Positions 35,275-43,710 of a stretch of DNA of 43,710 nt are shown here, in pieces. Origin of the DNA: Chlorobi bacterium Chlorobi_1 (GTDB taxonomy: Bacteria > Bacteroidota > Chlorobiia > Chlorobiales > Chlorobiaceae); assembly GCA_900299075.1 (NCBI GenBank), contig OMIK01000018.1, positions 1-43,710 on the forward strand. Reading direction: 5' to 3'. The first letter of the stretch is position 1. Every line of letters starts with the position of its first letter. The notes beneath the pieces were generated by a model. That model had not been told where the DNA came from. It did no database searches and saw nothing but the letters and a program-made list of their open reading frames with translations. A program made the position numbers and the translations under genes.

Positions 35275-35371
35275 CTTCTTCATCTACGCTGCTTCCTGCT
35301 CGATTACTGCCGCGATTTCGCTATTATGAAGGATTCCCCCCTCCATATAACCGCAGCAGTTCCGCCGCGCC

Positions 35372-36112
35372 ATGCATATCTACGCTTTTCCGGCCGAAAA
35401 GAGGAAGATCCAGCCGTATTGCCGTGTCATCGCCATCGCCCTCTTGCTGCTGCTGCGTACCCTGCCGCCTGCATATGCGGGAACCGGGGAGGTTGCCGGC
35501 AGATGCATCGGTGTGAGCGACGGCGATACGGTCACCATCCTGGTCGGGGGCCGTCCGGAAAAGGTGCGGCTTGCAGGCATCGATGCCCCGGAGAAGGCGC
35601 AGCCTTTCGGCGCCAGGGCGAAGCAGTACGCCGCATCCATCGTCTACGGGCATGAGGTGCTGCTGGAACGGAGCGGGGGAGACCGTTACGGACGCACGGT
35701 TGGCCGGGTGCGCGTGGGCGGAAGGTCGCTGAACGAAGAGATGGTCAGGGCCGGGCTGGCCTGGCATTACCGGGCATATTCGAACGACGCCAGGCTGGCC
35801 GCTCTTGAAGCGGAGGCGAGGCTTGCCCGACGCGGCCTCTGGGCAGATCCCGCACCCGGGCCGCCATGGGCTTTCCGTCGCGAACGGCGTAGCACGGCTT
35901 CCCCGCATGGCGTGCAGCACCAGGCCCGGCAAACGGTTGGCGAGGGGGTGGCCATGGCGACCGGCCTCCTCTACAGGGGCAACAGGGAGAGCAGGGTCTT
36001 CCACCGGCCGGGATGCCGGAGTTACGACTCGCCAAACTGCACGGTGGCTTTCGGCAGCCGTGCGGCGGCCGCTGTAGCAGGATTCCGCCCTTGCAGGAAC
36101 TGCCGGCCCTGA
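35372..36112 (+). CDS. Secreted thermonuclease with C-terminal Ada-like Zn motif
   Basis: 246 residues. N-terminal hydrophobic segment (VIAIALLLLLRTLPPAYAG) is a signal peptide. Staphylococcal-nuclease fold: SDGDTVTI, VRLAGIDAPE, DRYGRTVGRVRVGGRSLNEEMV, LAWHYRAY and ARRGLW, with the catalytic Arg/Glu positions kept. After an Arg/Pro linker a C-terminal module reads VFHRPGC...SPNC...PCRNC (four Cys), like the Ada metal-binding domain fused to many secreted SNases. Probably extracellular or periplasmic nuclease. Confidence 0.88.
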   Translation: MHIYAFPAEKRKIQPYCRVIAIALLLLLRTLPPAYAGTGEVAGRCIGVSDGDTVTILVGGRPEKVRLAGIDAPEKAQPFGARAKQYAASIVYGHEVLLERSGGDRYGRTVGRVRVGGRSLNEEMVRAGLAWHYRAYSNDARLAALEAEARLARRGLWADPAPGPPWAFRRERRSTASPHGVQHQARQTVGEGVAMATGLLYRGNRESRVFHRPGCRSYDSPNCTVAFGSRAAAAVAGFRPCRNCRP

Positions 36113-36127
36113 AGGCGATTTTCTCTG

Positions 36128-36164
36128 ATTTTGTTCCCCGGCCAAGGGGGCCGGGTAACAAAAT
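36128..36164 (+). repeat. 16-bp stem after the nuclease gene
   Basis: ATTTTGTTCCCCGGCC (36128-36143) pairs with GGCCGGGTAACAAAAT (36149-36164) with one C-T mismatch. It lies 15 nt past the nuclease stop and is AT-flanked on both sides but has no long T-run. It is likely a terminator-like or 3'-protective hairpin. Confidence 0.6.
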
Positions 36165-36297
36165 GACGGGAAAATTGGTACTTTGATCAGTACGGCCAAT
36201 CGCCCCTGCGGATGGCGGTTACCTCCGGTACCGTGCCGCAGGGGTCCGACCGGCAGCAACGTCCACCTGAACCACTAACACCCTCTTCCATCCTGCC

Positions 36298-37848
<1,551 letters not shown>

Positions 37849-37872
37849 CAGTTGATAGTTGACGGGGGATCG

Positions 37873-37905
37873 GTAGTGGGGCGGCGTGCCGTGCCCGGCC
37901 TTTTT
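37873..37905 (+). terminator. GC-rich palindrome with T-run after pepA
   Basis: GGGGCGGC-GT-GCC(G)TGCCC can pair imperfectly and is followed by GGCCTTTTT. It shares GGCGTGCCGTG with 26350-26360. Moderate as a terminator because the next gene on the same strand follows 45 nt later. Confidence 0.4.
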
Positions 37906-37950
37906 GATGGTGATTCGATTTCGTTTCTCGCAACCAAACAGCGACCGACC

Positions 37951-38655
37951 ATGGCAGATGTGAGACAGAACCCTGTGGTGATCATTCCCGGCGTGCTTTT
38001 CTGGGACTCCCTGTACGAGGTGATGCGCGATGCCCTGTCGGCATGGGTCCCCAGGGAGAAGATCGCCATCGCGCCGGTGAACCTGGTCGACTGGGTGGGC
38101 TTCCCGCCCTCTCCAGAGCGTTCGACAAACCGGGTCATGGCCGCGCTCGACCGGACGGTCCGGGATATGGCCCGCCGTTTTCCCGGCGAGCCGGTCACCA
38201 TTGTCGGCCATAGCGGAGGGGGCACGATCGCCATGGTCTACCTGCTCCAGCAACCCTTCCAGGGGGATGTCTACCGGGTCGGCGACATGGTCGGCCGCCT
38301 GGTGACGCTGGGGACGCCGTTCAATACCCATGAGCGTTTCGCGAAAATCAAGACCGATTTTATCTTCAGCCATATCGGGCCGGATTTCTTCAGGAGATAC
38401 CCGGTCGTCTCGGTCGTGAGCGACCAGTACCGGGGCTCCCTGGGGGGCAATGTCACGGAGAAGCTCTGCTACATGTTCTACAGGAGCGTCACCGACGACG
38501 GGGAGGTCGCCGGCGACGGCATCGTTCCGGCGAAAAGCTGTTTTCTTGAAGGGGCTGAAAATGTTACTATATCGGAAGTCGAGCATTTGCCGACACCGCA
38601 TACCAGGTGGTACGGTACCAAAGAGGGAATCGAAAGATGGATAGAGTGTCTATGA
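37951..38655 (+). CDS. Lipase-like alpha/beta hydrolase
   Basis: 234 residues. [17 protein letters not shown] starts a class-3-like alpha/beta hydrolase; the nucleophile elbow is [10 protein letters not shown], a likely Asp lies in [12 protein letters not shown] and the catalytic His in [12 protein letters not shown]. It lacks a signal peptide, so it is probably cytosolic. Substrate unknown. Its 3' end overlaps the lipoprotein gene by 19 nt; both are likely in one operon. Confidence 0.8.
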   Translation: MADVRQNPVVIIPGVLFWDSLYEVMRDALSAWVPREKIAIAPVNLVDWVGFPPSPERSTNRVMAALDRTVRDMARRFPGEPVTIVGHSGGGTIAMVYLLQQPFQGDVYRVGDMVGRLVTLGTPFNTHERFAKIKTDFIFSHIGPDFFRRYPVVSVVSDQYRGSLGGNVTEKLCYMFYRSVTDDGEVAGDGIVPAKSCFLEGAENVTISEVEHLPTPHTRWYGTKEGIERWIECL

Positions 38656-39485
38656 GATCATTGCAACGTCCCGCAGGACTGCTCCTGCTGGCCGCATTCG
38701 CCTCCGGGCTCGCCGCCTGCAAGCCTGAGGAGCAGAAACGAGACGAACAGCGCCAGCACGTCGAATCGATGATGGCCATCCTGCTTCAGGTGCAGAAGAA
38801 CCTGGGGCGGATCAGGCAGAAGGAGGCGGTCGTCGAGCGCCTCTCCTCCGATATCGAGGGGCGCGAGGAGGTCAACGCCGAGAAGATCGGCAAGCAGATC
38901 TACGGCAATATCCGCTATCTCGATTCGACGCTGACGGCAAGCCAGGCGCTGGTCAGCAAGCTCGAGACTGACAACCGCTCCTCCGCCTACAAGGTGGAGT
39001 CCCTCGACCGCCTCACCCGTGAGCTCAAAGGGGACCTCGAAGCCCGCAGCAGGGAGATCTCCGGAATGAAAGGGGAGATATCGAAGCTCAACAAGGAGGT
39101 GTCGCGGCTCTCATCGACGGTCGATGTGATGGACGAGGTGATCAGCGACCAGGAGGACCGGATGTCGACCGCCTACTACATCGTCGGCACCGTCGACCAG
39201 CTTGCCGCCAGGGGTATCCTGGTCAAGCCTGGAGCGCTTGCGAAGTTCTTCGGAACCGCCCCGGTCCTTTCGGGCGATTTCGATACCAGGGCATTCAGGC
39301 AGATCGATGTCACCGAGACGGGCGACATCTTCTTCGACAGGCCGGCTAAGAGCCTCCATATCCTGACGCCGCATTCCAAGGGCTCCTATGAGCTGGTGGG
39401 GGCTGGCGCATCGACGCTCCTGCTGATCAAGGACCCCGCCGAGTTCTGGAGGAAGTCGCGTTGCCTCATCGTGGTAAGGGATTGA
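38637..39485 (+). CDS. Coiled-coil lipoprotein
   Basis: 282 residues. Signal with lipobox LAAC ([12 protein letters not shown]). Residues about 35-165 are a long coiled coil ([91 protein letters not shown]). The C-terminal domain has [19 protein letters not shown]...[13 protein letters not shown], a pattern shared by many uncharacterised Bacteroidota/Chlorobiota envelope proteins. GAGGG sits 9 nt before ATG 38637; an ATG at 38652 overlapping the hydrolase stop (ATGA) is an alternative. Confidence 0.78.
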   Translation: MDRVSMRSLQRPAGLLLLAAFASGLAACKPEEQKRDEQRQHVESMMAILLQVQKNLGRIRQKEAVVERLSSDIEGREEVNAEKIGKQIYGNIRYLDSTLTASQALVSKLETDNRSSAYKVESLDRLTRELKGDLEARSREISGMKGEISKLNKEVSRLSSTVDVMDEVISDQEDRMSTAYYIVGTVDQLAARGILVKPGALAKFFGTAPVLSGDFDTRAFRQIDVTETGDIFFDRPAKSLHILTPHSKGSYELVGAGASTLLLIKDPAEFWRKSRCLIVVRD

Positions 39486-39584
39486 TGCCCCCTGCGCCGA
39501 TCCCCCCGTAGAACTGACCGAATGAAGATGCCTGCTGCCCAGGGTGCGTGGGGAGCTGTTTATCAACGATAACGACAGGATTGT

Positions 39585-40919
39585 ATGAAGATTACCATTT
39601 TCGGAACCGGATATGTCGGCCTCGTGACCGGATCCTGCTTTGCCGAGGTCGGCAATGACGTGCTCTGCGTCGACATCGACGAGGCGAAGATCGCCAGGCT
39701 CCAGCAGGGCGAGATTCCGATCTACGAGCCCGGGCTCGAGGAGATCGTCGTCGAGAACGTCCGCGAAGGGCGGCTGAAGTTTACCTCGGATATCCGCAAG
39801 GGGGTTGAATTCGGCCTTTACCAGTTCATCGCCGTGGGCACGCCGCCGGATGAGGACGGCTCCGCGGACCTTCGCCATGTCCTCAGCGTCGCCGAGAGCA
39901 TCGGGACGCACATGAACGACTACCGTATCGTCATCAACAAGTCGACCGTGCCGGTGGGTACGGCGGACCTTGTCCGCGGGAAGCTCGCTTCGGTTCTGGC
40001 ATCGAGGGGCGTGGAGATCGACTTCGACGTGGTGTCCAATCCGGAGTTCCTGAAGGAGGGCGATGCGGTGGACGACTTCATGAAGCCGGAGCGCATCGTG
40101 GTCGGGGTGGACAACCCCAGGACCAAGGAGCTGCTGCGCAACCTTTACGCCCCCTTCAACCGGAGCCATGAGCGCTTTATCGCCATGGACATCCGTTCGG
40201 CCGAGCTGACCAAGTATGCGGCCAACGCCATGCTGGCCACCAAGATCAGCTTCATGAACGAGATCGCCAACATCGCCGAGCGGGTGGGTGCCGACGTCGA
40301 GGCGGTCCGCAAGGGGATCGGCTCCGATTCCAGGATCGGCTTCGCCTTCATCTACCCCGGCGTGGGTTACGGCGGCTCCTGCTTCCCGAAGGATGTGCAG
40401 GCGCTCGAACGCACCGCACAGAAGCACGGCTACGATTCACGGATCCTGCAGGCGGTCGAGGCGGTCAACCACGACCAGAAGCTCAGCCTCGCCGGCAAGA
40501 TCCGCGACCACTTCGGAGGCGACCTCAAGGGGCGCGTTATCGCCATGTGGGGCCTGTCGTTCAAGCCGAACACCGACGACATGCGCGAGGCGCCGAGCAG
40601 GGTCGTCATCGAGGAGCTGCTCGGGGCCGGCGCTACCGTGCAGGCCTACGACCCCGTGGCCATGGAGGAGGCGCGAAGGATCTACGGGGAGCGCGACGGG
40701 CTGCTGTTCGCCGCTCATCCCGAGGCAGCGCTTCGGGGAGCGGACGCCCTTGCCGTGATGACCGAGTGGATGGTGTTCCGGAGCCCGGATTTCGACCAGA
40801 TGAGGCAGGAGCTGAGGCAGCCGGTGATCTTCGACGGCCGGAACATCTACAACCCGGATTTCCTCCAACAGGCGGGCTTCACCTACTACTCCATCGGCCG
40901 CCAGCCCCGGCTGGCGTAA
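39585..40919 (+). CDS. ugd: UDP-glucose 6-dehydrogenase
   Basis: 444 residues. Two-step NAD oxidation of UDP-glucose to UDP-glucuronate for surface polysaccharides. N-terminal Rossmann [49 protein letters not shown], catalytic Cys in [10 protein letters not shown], and the C-terminal [16 protein letters not shown] are all in place. AGGA lies 5 nt before ATG 39585. Confidence 0.95.
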   Translation: MKITIFGTGYVGLVTGSCFAEVGNDVLCVDIDEAKIARLQQGEIPIYEPGLEEIVVENVREGRLKFTSDIRKGVEFGLYQFIAVGTPPDEDGSADLRHVLSVAESIGTHMNDYRIVINKSTVPVGTADLVRGKLASVLASRGVEIDFDVVSNPEFLKEGDAVDDFMKPERIVVGVDNPRTKELLRNLYAPFNRSHERFIAMDIRSAELTKYAANAMLATKISFMNEIANIAERVGADVEAVRKGIGSDSRIGFAFIYPGVGYGGSCFPKDVQALERTAQKHGYDSRILQAVEAVNHDQKLSLAGKIRDHFGGDLKGRVIAMWGLSFKPNTDDMREAPSRVVIEELLGAGATVQAYDPVAMEEARRIYGERDGLLFAAHPEAALRGADALAVMTEWMVFRSPDFDQMRQELRQPVIFDGRNIYNPDFLQQAGFTYYSIGRQPRLA

Positions 40920-40926
40920 GGAATAA

Positions 40927-41010
40927 CAGGGACGGCAGGGACTGAAGGGAGCTCAGGGACGAAGAGCGGTTTTCCCTGACCCTTTTGAACCTGCCGTCCT
41001 GTCCGGTCCC
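40927..41010. repeat. Nested palindrome of AGGGAC units between convergent genes
   Basis: GGACGGCAGG (40930-40939) pairs perfectly with CCTGCCGTCC (40990-40999) and extends outward with a 1-nt bulge. Inside, TCAGGGA (40953-40959) pairs with TCCCTGA (40973-40979). CAGGGAC recurs as a direct repeat at 40927, 40936 and 40954. It fills the gap between ugd and the convergent thiD and can serve both as terminator. Confidence 0.7.
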
Positions 41011-41016
41011 TTGCCT

Positions 41017-41829
41017 TCAGAAGAAGTGCTGGAGCGGCCCGTGCCCGTGGCCGAGCCGCATCCCTGCGCCGGCCTGGAGCGCGGCCCGGGTGTAGGCTAC
41101 GGCCCGTTCCACCGCATCGGGCATACCCCTTCCCAGGGCGAGCTGGCAGGCGATCGCCGACGACGAGGTGCATCCGGTGCCATGCGTGTTCACGGTTTCG
41201 ATCCTGGGGTTGGAAAACCAGAAGAACCCGCCGTCGTGCAGCAGGCAGTCCCGGCACTCGCCGTCAACTCCGTGCCCCCCTTTGACGAGCACGGAGCGCG
41301 CCCCCTCCCCGTGCAGCCAGAGCGCAGCCTCCTCGACCTCCTCCCGTGTCCCGGGTTCGCGTTCCAGTCCGGCAAGCGCGGCCGTTTCGGGCAGGTTGGG
41401 GGTGATCAGCCAGGCATGGGGGAAGAGCAGTTGCCTCATCCTCCCGGCATTGCCGTGCGGGAAGAGCGGTTGCCCGCCCGTAGAGCGAAGAACGGTATCG
41501 AGGACGACCGGTACGCCGTCAAGGGTTTCGAGGAGCCCTGCGACGGTTGCTGCGGCCTCCATGGAGCCGAGCATGCCTATCTTGACGGCGTCGATGCGCA
41601 TATCTCCGGAGATCGCCGTGAACTGCTCCCTGATGAAGGCTTCCGGTAGCGGCAGGGTGGCGACGACGCCCAATGTGTTCTGGGCGGTTACGGCCGTCAG
41701 GACGCTCAGCCCGTAGCAGCCAGCGGCAGCGATCGTCTTGAGGTCGGCCTGGATGCCTGCTCCGCCGCTGCCGTCCGACCCGGCGATTGTCAGGACGGTG
41801 GTGTACTCCCGCGGGGTGCTCACCTCCAT
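41017..41829 (-). CDS. thiD: Hydroxymethylpyrimidine (phosphate) kinase
   Basis: 270 residues. Ribokinase-fold enzyme of thiamine synthesis that phosphorylates HMP and [23 protein letters not shown] at the N-terminus, [34 protein letters not shown] and the C-terminal [21 protein letters not shown] with the catalytic Asp/Cys region are present. It overlaps thiE by 10 nt, so both are made together. Confidence 0.95.
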   Translation of the reverse strand: MEVSTPREYTTVLTIAGSDGSGGAGIQADLKTIAAAGCYGLSVLTAVTAQNTLGVVATLPLPEAFIREQFTAISGDMRIDAVKIGMLGSMEAAATVAGLLETLDGVPVVLDTVLRSTGGQPLFPHGNAGRMRQLLFPHAWLITPNLPETAALAGLEREPGTREEVEEAALWLHGEGARSVLVKGGHGVDGECRDCLLHDGGFFWFSNPRIETVNTHGTGCTSSSAIACQLALGRGMPDAVERAVAYTRAALQAGAGMRLGHGHGPLQHFF

Positions 41830-42446
41830 ACCCTTCGAACCAGCTCCCTGGTCGCCTCAACGGGATCCTCGGCCGAGGCGATGGCCGAGATAACTGCCAG
41901 ACCGGCAGCGCCGGCACGCACCACATCGCCGGCATTGTCGACAGCGATTCCGCCGATGGCCACGATAGGCAGGCCGACCGACTCCTTCACCGATTCGATC
42001 ATGGGAATGCCCAGGGGGGGATTCGTCTTCTCCTTGGAGATGGTCGGGAAGATGTGGCCGAGACCCAGGTAATCTGCACCGTCGGCAAGAGCCCGTTTCG
42101 ACTCCTCGACATCCGATACCGAAACCCCGATAATGACCTCGGGGCCCAGCATGGCGCGGGCCGCGGCGGCAGGGAGGTCATCCTGGCCAAGGTGGACGCC
42201 GTCGGCATGCATCGCCATGGCGATATCGACACGGTCATTGACGACGAACAGCGCCTCATGCTGCCGGCAGAGCTCCTGGATGCGTATCGCCCAGGAGAAA
42301 AGTTCGCTTCCCGATGCGTACTTTCGGCGCAGCTGCACCATTTTGGCGCCTCCTTCGAGCGCCAAGCGCGACAGTTCGACAGGGCAGTGCTGCTCATCGG
42401 TCACGACGCAAACGAATCGTCGCGGTAGTTTTGTCATGGAAGGCAT
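41820..42446 (-). CDS. thiE: Thiamine phosphate synthase
   Basis: 208 residues. Joins HMP-PP with thiazole phosphate to give thiamine phosphate. TIM-barrel marks: [59 protein letters not shown] and [20 protein letters not shown]. Start ATG 42446 (or 42437, nine bases downstream); the frame is open further upstream but the 53 added residues are not family-like. No TPP riboswitch was recognised in the leader. Confidence 0.93.
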   Translation of the reverse strand: MPSMTKLPRRFVCVVTDEQHCPVELSRLALEGGAKMVQLRRKYASGSELFSWAIRIQELCRQHEALFVVNDRVDIAMAMHADGVHLGQDDLPAAAARAMLGPEVIIGVSVSDVEESKRALADGADYLGLGHIFPTISKEKTNPPLGIPMIESVKESVGLPIVAIGGIAVDNAGDVVRAGAAGLAVISAIASAEDPVEATRELVRRVWR

Positions 42447-42871
42447 GGTCTGGTTCTGGTTATTCTGGTTCGGCGCTCCCCGATGTCGGAGAACGGCTGT
42501 GTTTGCATGAGGCCCAACGTATTCCGTTCGAGGCCGGAAAAGCAGTTTTCCGGCGATGCCGTGCAAGCGGCAAAGGCCGGGGATGGCTTTCCTTCTGTTG
42601 TTCACCGCGGGCAGGGGCCGATCACGCCGTACGCGGCGGCAGCCCCAGCATCGACAACGTTATGGCGTGGCACGAACAGCACCGCTTGCATCCCGCATAT
42701 TCCCCTGCAATCCGGGATGCCTCTTCAGCCCTTATGCCGCGGGCCTTGGTCGAACGTAGCGCCCATGGGGCGCGCGGCCTTGCCCTGTCTGTTTTCATGG
42801 GGCATTCCTCAATTTGAGGCACGATAACTATTTTTCCATATAATCACAATCAAACCCAAACCCGGTATTCC
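42447..42871. other. 425-nt thiE/ridA divergent gap with a strong hairpin
   Basis: No recognisable gene fills this gap. GCCGGAAAA (42533-42541) and TTTTCCGGC (42546-42554) form a perfect 9-bp stem around GCAG. The gap also carries the small candidate gene listed at 42622-42798. Frames in both strands are open but look like random high-GC frames. I searched for the TPP-riboswitch core motifs in the thiE leader and did not see them. Confidence 0.5.
42622..42798 (-). CDS. Possible Cys-rich 58-residue protein
   Basis: [20 protein letters not shown], then [16 protein letters not shown] and a Cys cluster CKRCCSCH, ending in a hydrophobic [13 protein letters not shown] stands about 7 nt before the ATG at 42798, one of the better ribosome sites in this part. 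The lack of homology, the Arg/Ala bias and the location in a gap full of chance open frames keep confidence low. If real, it would be a small metal- or redox-binding basic protein. Confidence 0.28.
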   Translation of the reverse strand: MKTDRARPRAPWALRSTKARGIRAEEASRIAGEYAGCKRCCSCHAITLSMLGLPPRTA

Positions 42872-43345
42872 ATGGCATCATTCGAAGCGTCTCTCGCCCT
42901 GTCGGGCATCGTCCTTCCGGAGGTGGCTGCTCCGGCGGGCCTCTACCAGCCAGCCCTTCGCGTCGGCGGGCTCATCTACACTTCCGGCCAGTTGCCCCTC
43001 GTCGAGGGCAGGCTCATCGAGCCCGGCGGTACGGGACGGGTAAGCGTCGAGCGTCAGGAGATGGCATCCGGCGCGGCCCGAATCGCGGCGATCAACGCCG
43101 TTGCGGCACTCCGTGCTGCAGCGGGATCCCTCGACCAGATTTCAAGGATCGTCAAGCTTGCGGTCTTCGTCTCGAGCGAGCCGGGATTCACCAATCAGCA
43201 CCTCGTGGCCAATGGCGCTTCGGCCCTTCTTGCCGAGATTTTCGGTGAGAACGGCCGGCATGTGAGAAGCGCCATCGGTGTCGCTGCTCTTCCCCTGGAT
43301 GCCAGCGTCGAGGTCGAACTCGTTGCAGCAATCGGCTCCTGCTGA
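42872..43345 (+). CDS. RidA-family protein
   Basis: 157 residues, YjgF/RidA fold: VGGLIYTSGQLPLVEGRL, INAVAALRAAAGSLDQISRIVKLAVFVSSEPGF, and the C-terminal RSAIGVAALPLDASVEVELVAA. It belongs to the RidA-like subgroup with a longer N-terminus. The Arg typical of the active RidA imine deaminase is replaced by context IGVAALP, so the deaminase activity is uncertain. Start ATG 42872. Confidence 0.88.
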   Translation: MASFEASLALSGIVLPEVAAPAGLYQPALRVGGLIYTSGQLPLVEGRLIEPGGTGRVSVERQEMASGAARIAAINAVAALRAAAGSLDQISRIVKLAVFVSSEPGFTNQHLVANGASALLAEIFGENGRHVRSAIGVAALPLDASVEVELVAAIGSC

Positions 43346-43381
43346 AAAAACTCCCTCTCCACCCGTCAGTGAACTCCCGGA

Positions 43382-43407
43382 CTCCCCGGCATTAACCGGC
43401 AGGGGAG
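43382..43407 (+). terminator. Hairpin after the RidA gene
   Basis: CTCCCC (43382-43387) and GGGGAG (43402-43407) pair around a centre that contains a second CCGG/CCGG pairing, 37 nt after the stop. The trailing TCCCTCTTTCC is only weakly T-rich. Confidence 0.5.
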
Positions 43408-43460
43408 GGGAGTCCCTCTTTCCTGAATCCTTCATGCTATGCGTCATCTGTTCGATCTGA

Positions 43461-43483
43461 AAATCGGGCATTATGGCCGATTT
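43461..43483. terminator. Second, AT-rich hairpin after the RidA gene
   Basis: AAATCGG (43461-43467) and CCGATTT (43477-43483) form a 7-bp stem followed by CTATTTG. Weak terminator or chance. Confidence 0.35.
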
Positions 43484-43710
43484 CTATTTGAAAGAAAGCG
43501 AATCAATTCTGTAAAGAGTGCCTAATGTGTTGCGTGCATAAGGCGCAATGTGAGCCGGGTAATGGATAGCAGTAAGCCTTATCTTGATTAATTAAGATGC
43601 TGTAAAATATACGCATGTATCGGATTGACGCTGATAGTTCTGCCTCTTTTTTGTTTGCTAAATACAGGTATTAATGTATTTGAAAACTTTTTAAGCCAAT
43701 TAACATAAAA
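43484..43710. other. AT-rich non-coding tail at the window end
   Basis: Base composition drops from GC-rich to clearly AT-rich. No open frame of note. ATCTTGATTAATTAAGAT (around 43571-43588) is a near-perfect palindrome, and TTGAAA with a later CATAAA could be a promoter for a gene beyond the window. Nothing more can be supported. Confidence 0.5.

Noticed and set aside
40927-40960. CRISPR-like direct repeats
   Set aside because: The CAGGGAC unit is only 7 nt, spacing is irregular (2-11 nt) and the copies form part of an inverted repeat. No cas genes are present.
42483-42827. 114-codon plus-strand frame in the thiE-ridA gap
   Set aside because: No ribosome site, no domain and a composition like other chance frames in this region.
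42447-42871. TPP riboswitch before thiE
   Set aside because: The conserved riboswitch segments (a CTGAGA-type core and the GATCCGGATAATGCCG-like block) were not found on the minus strand.

Overview
The window is GC-rich, densely packed bacterial chromosome with about 45 protein genes, no rRNA or tRNA that I can see, no CRISPR array and no recognisable transposase, integrase or phage module. Gene content and style (HslVU beside RpoN, a DUF4292-type lipoprotein, a coiled-coil lipoprotein of a type seen in Bacteroidota and Chlorobiota, a DUF2934 protein with a histone-like tail, a dehydrogenase distantly like BchC) suggest a high-GC member of the Chlorobiota (green sulfur bacteria). That placement is inference; no marker in the window fixes the species. 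Many genes have weak or no visible Shine-Dalgarno, so several starts were chosen by family length.

Layout. 1-8673: end of an HI0933-type flavoprotein, a repeat protein, DUF2141 and other exported proteins, a CnoX/YbbN-like thioredoxin, a 5'-nucleotidase, CorA, an RlmI-type methyltransferase and a lipoprotein. 8674-10860: Fe-SOD, a small lipoprotein and coaE, bracketed by two inverted copies of an approximately 143-bp non-coding repeat. 10857-14863: esterase and tatC on the minus strand, diverging from a polyprenyl synthase and a membrane-anchored PASTA protein. 14872-19550: a small membrane protein, a DUF2934 protein, then a minus-strand run of dehydrogenase, double ABC ATPase and permease. 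19622-21882: folD-radA.

22070-26877: a plus-strand cluster DUF3109-rpoN-hslV-hslU-aroQ joining sigma-54, a proteolytic chaperone complex and shikimate synthesis. 27022-33518: minus-strand doxX-TPR pair, priA, and an rlmN-hypothetical-adk operon. 33674-40919: plus-strand winged-helix regulator with a candidate operator, NrnA-type phosphoesterase, secreted nuclease, leucyl aminopeptidase, lipase-like hydrolase overlapping a coiled-coil lipoprotein, and UDP-glucose dehydrogenase. 41017-42446: thiE-thiD overlapping pair. The end holds a RidA protein and an AT-rich non-coding tail.

Most of the window is housekeeping. The least explained structure is in the spaces between convergent genes: of seven convergent junctions, three leave under 10 nt and the other four all hold a palindromic repeat (two copies of the 143-bp element and two unrelated long inverted repeats built from short GGAC-containing units). 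I did not find a clear new defence or metabolic system.
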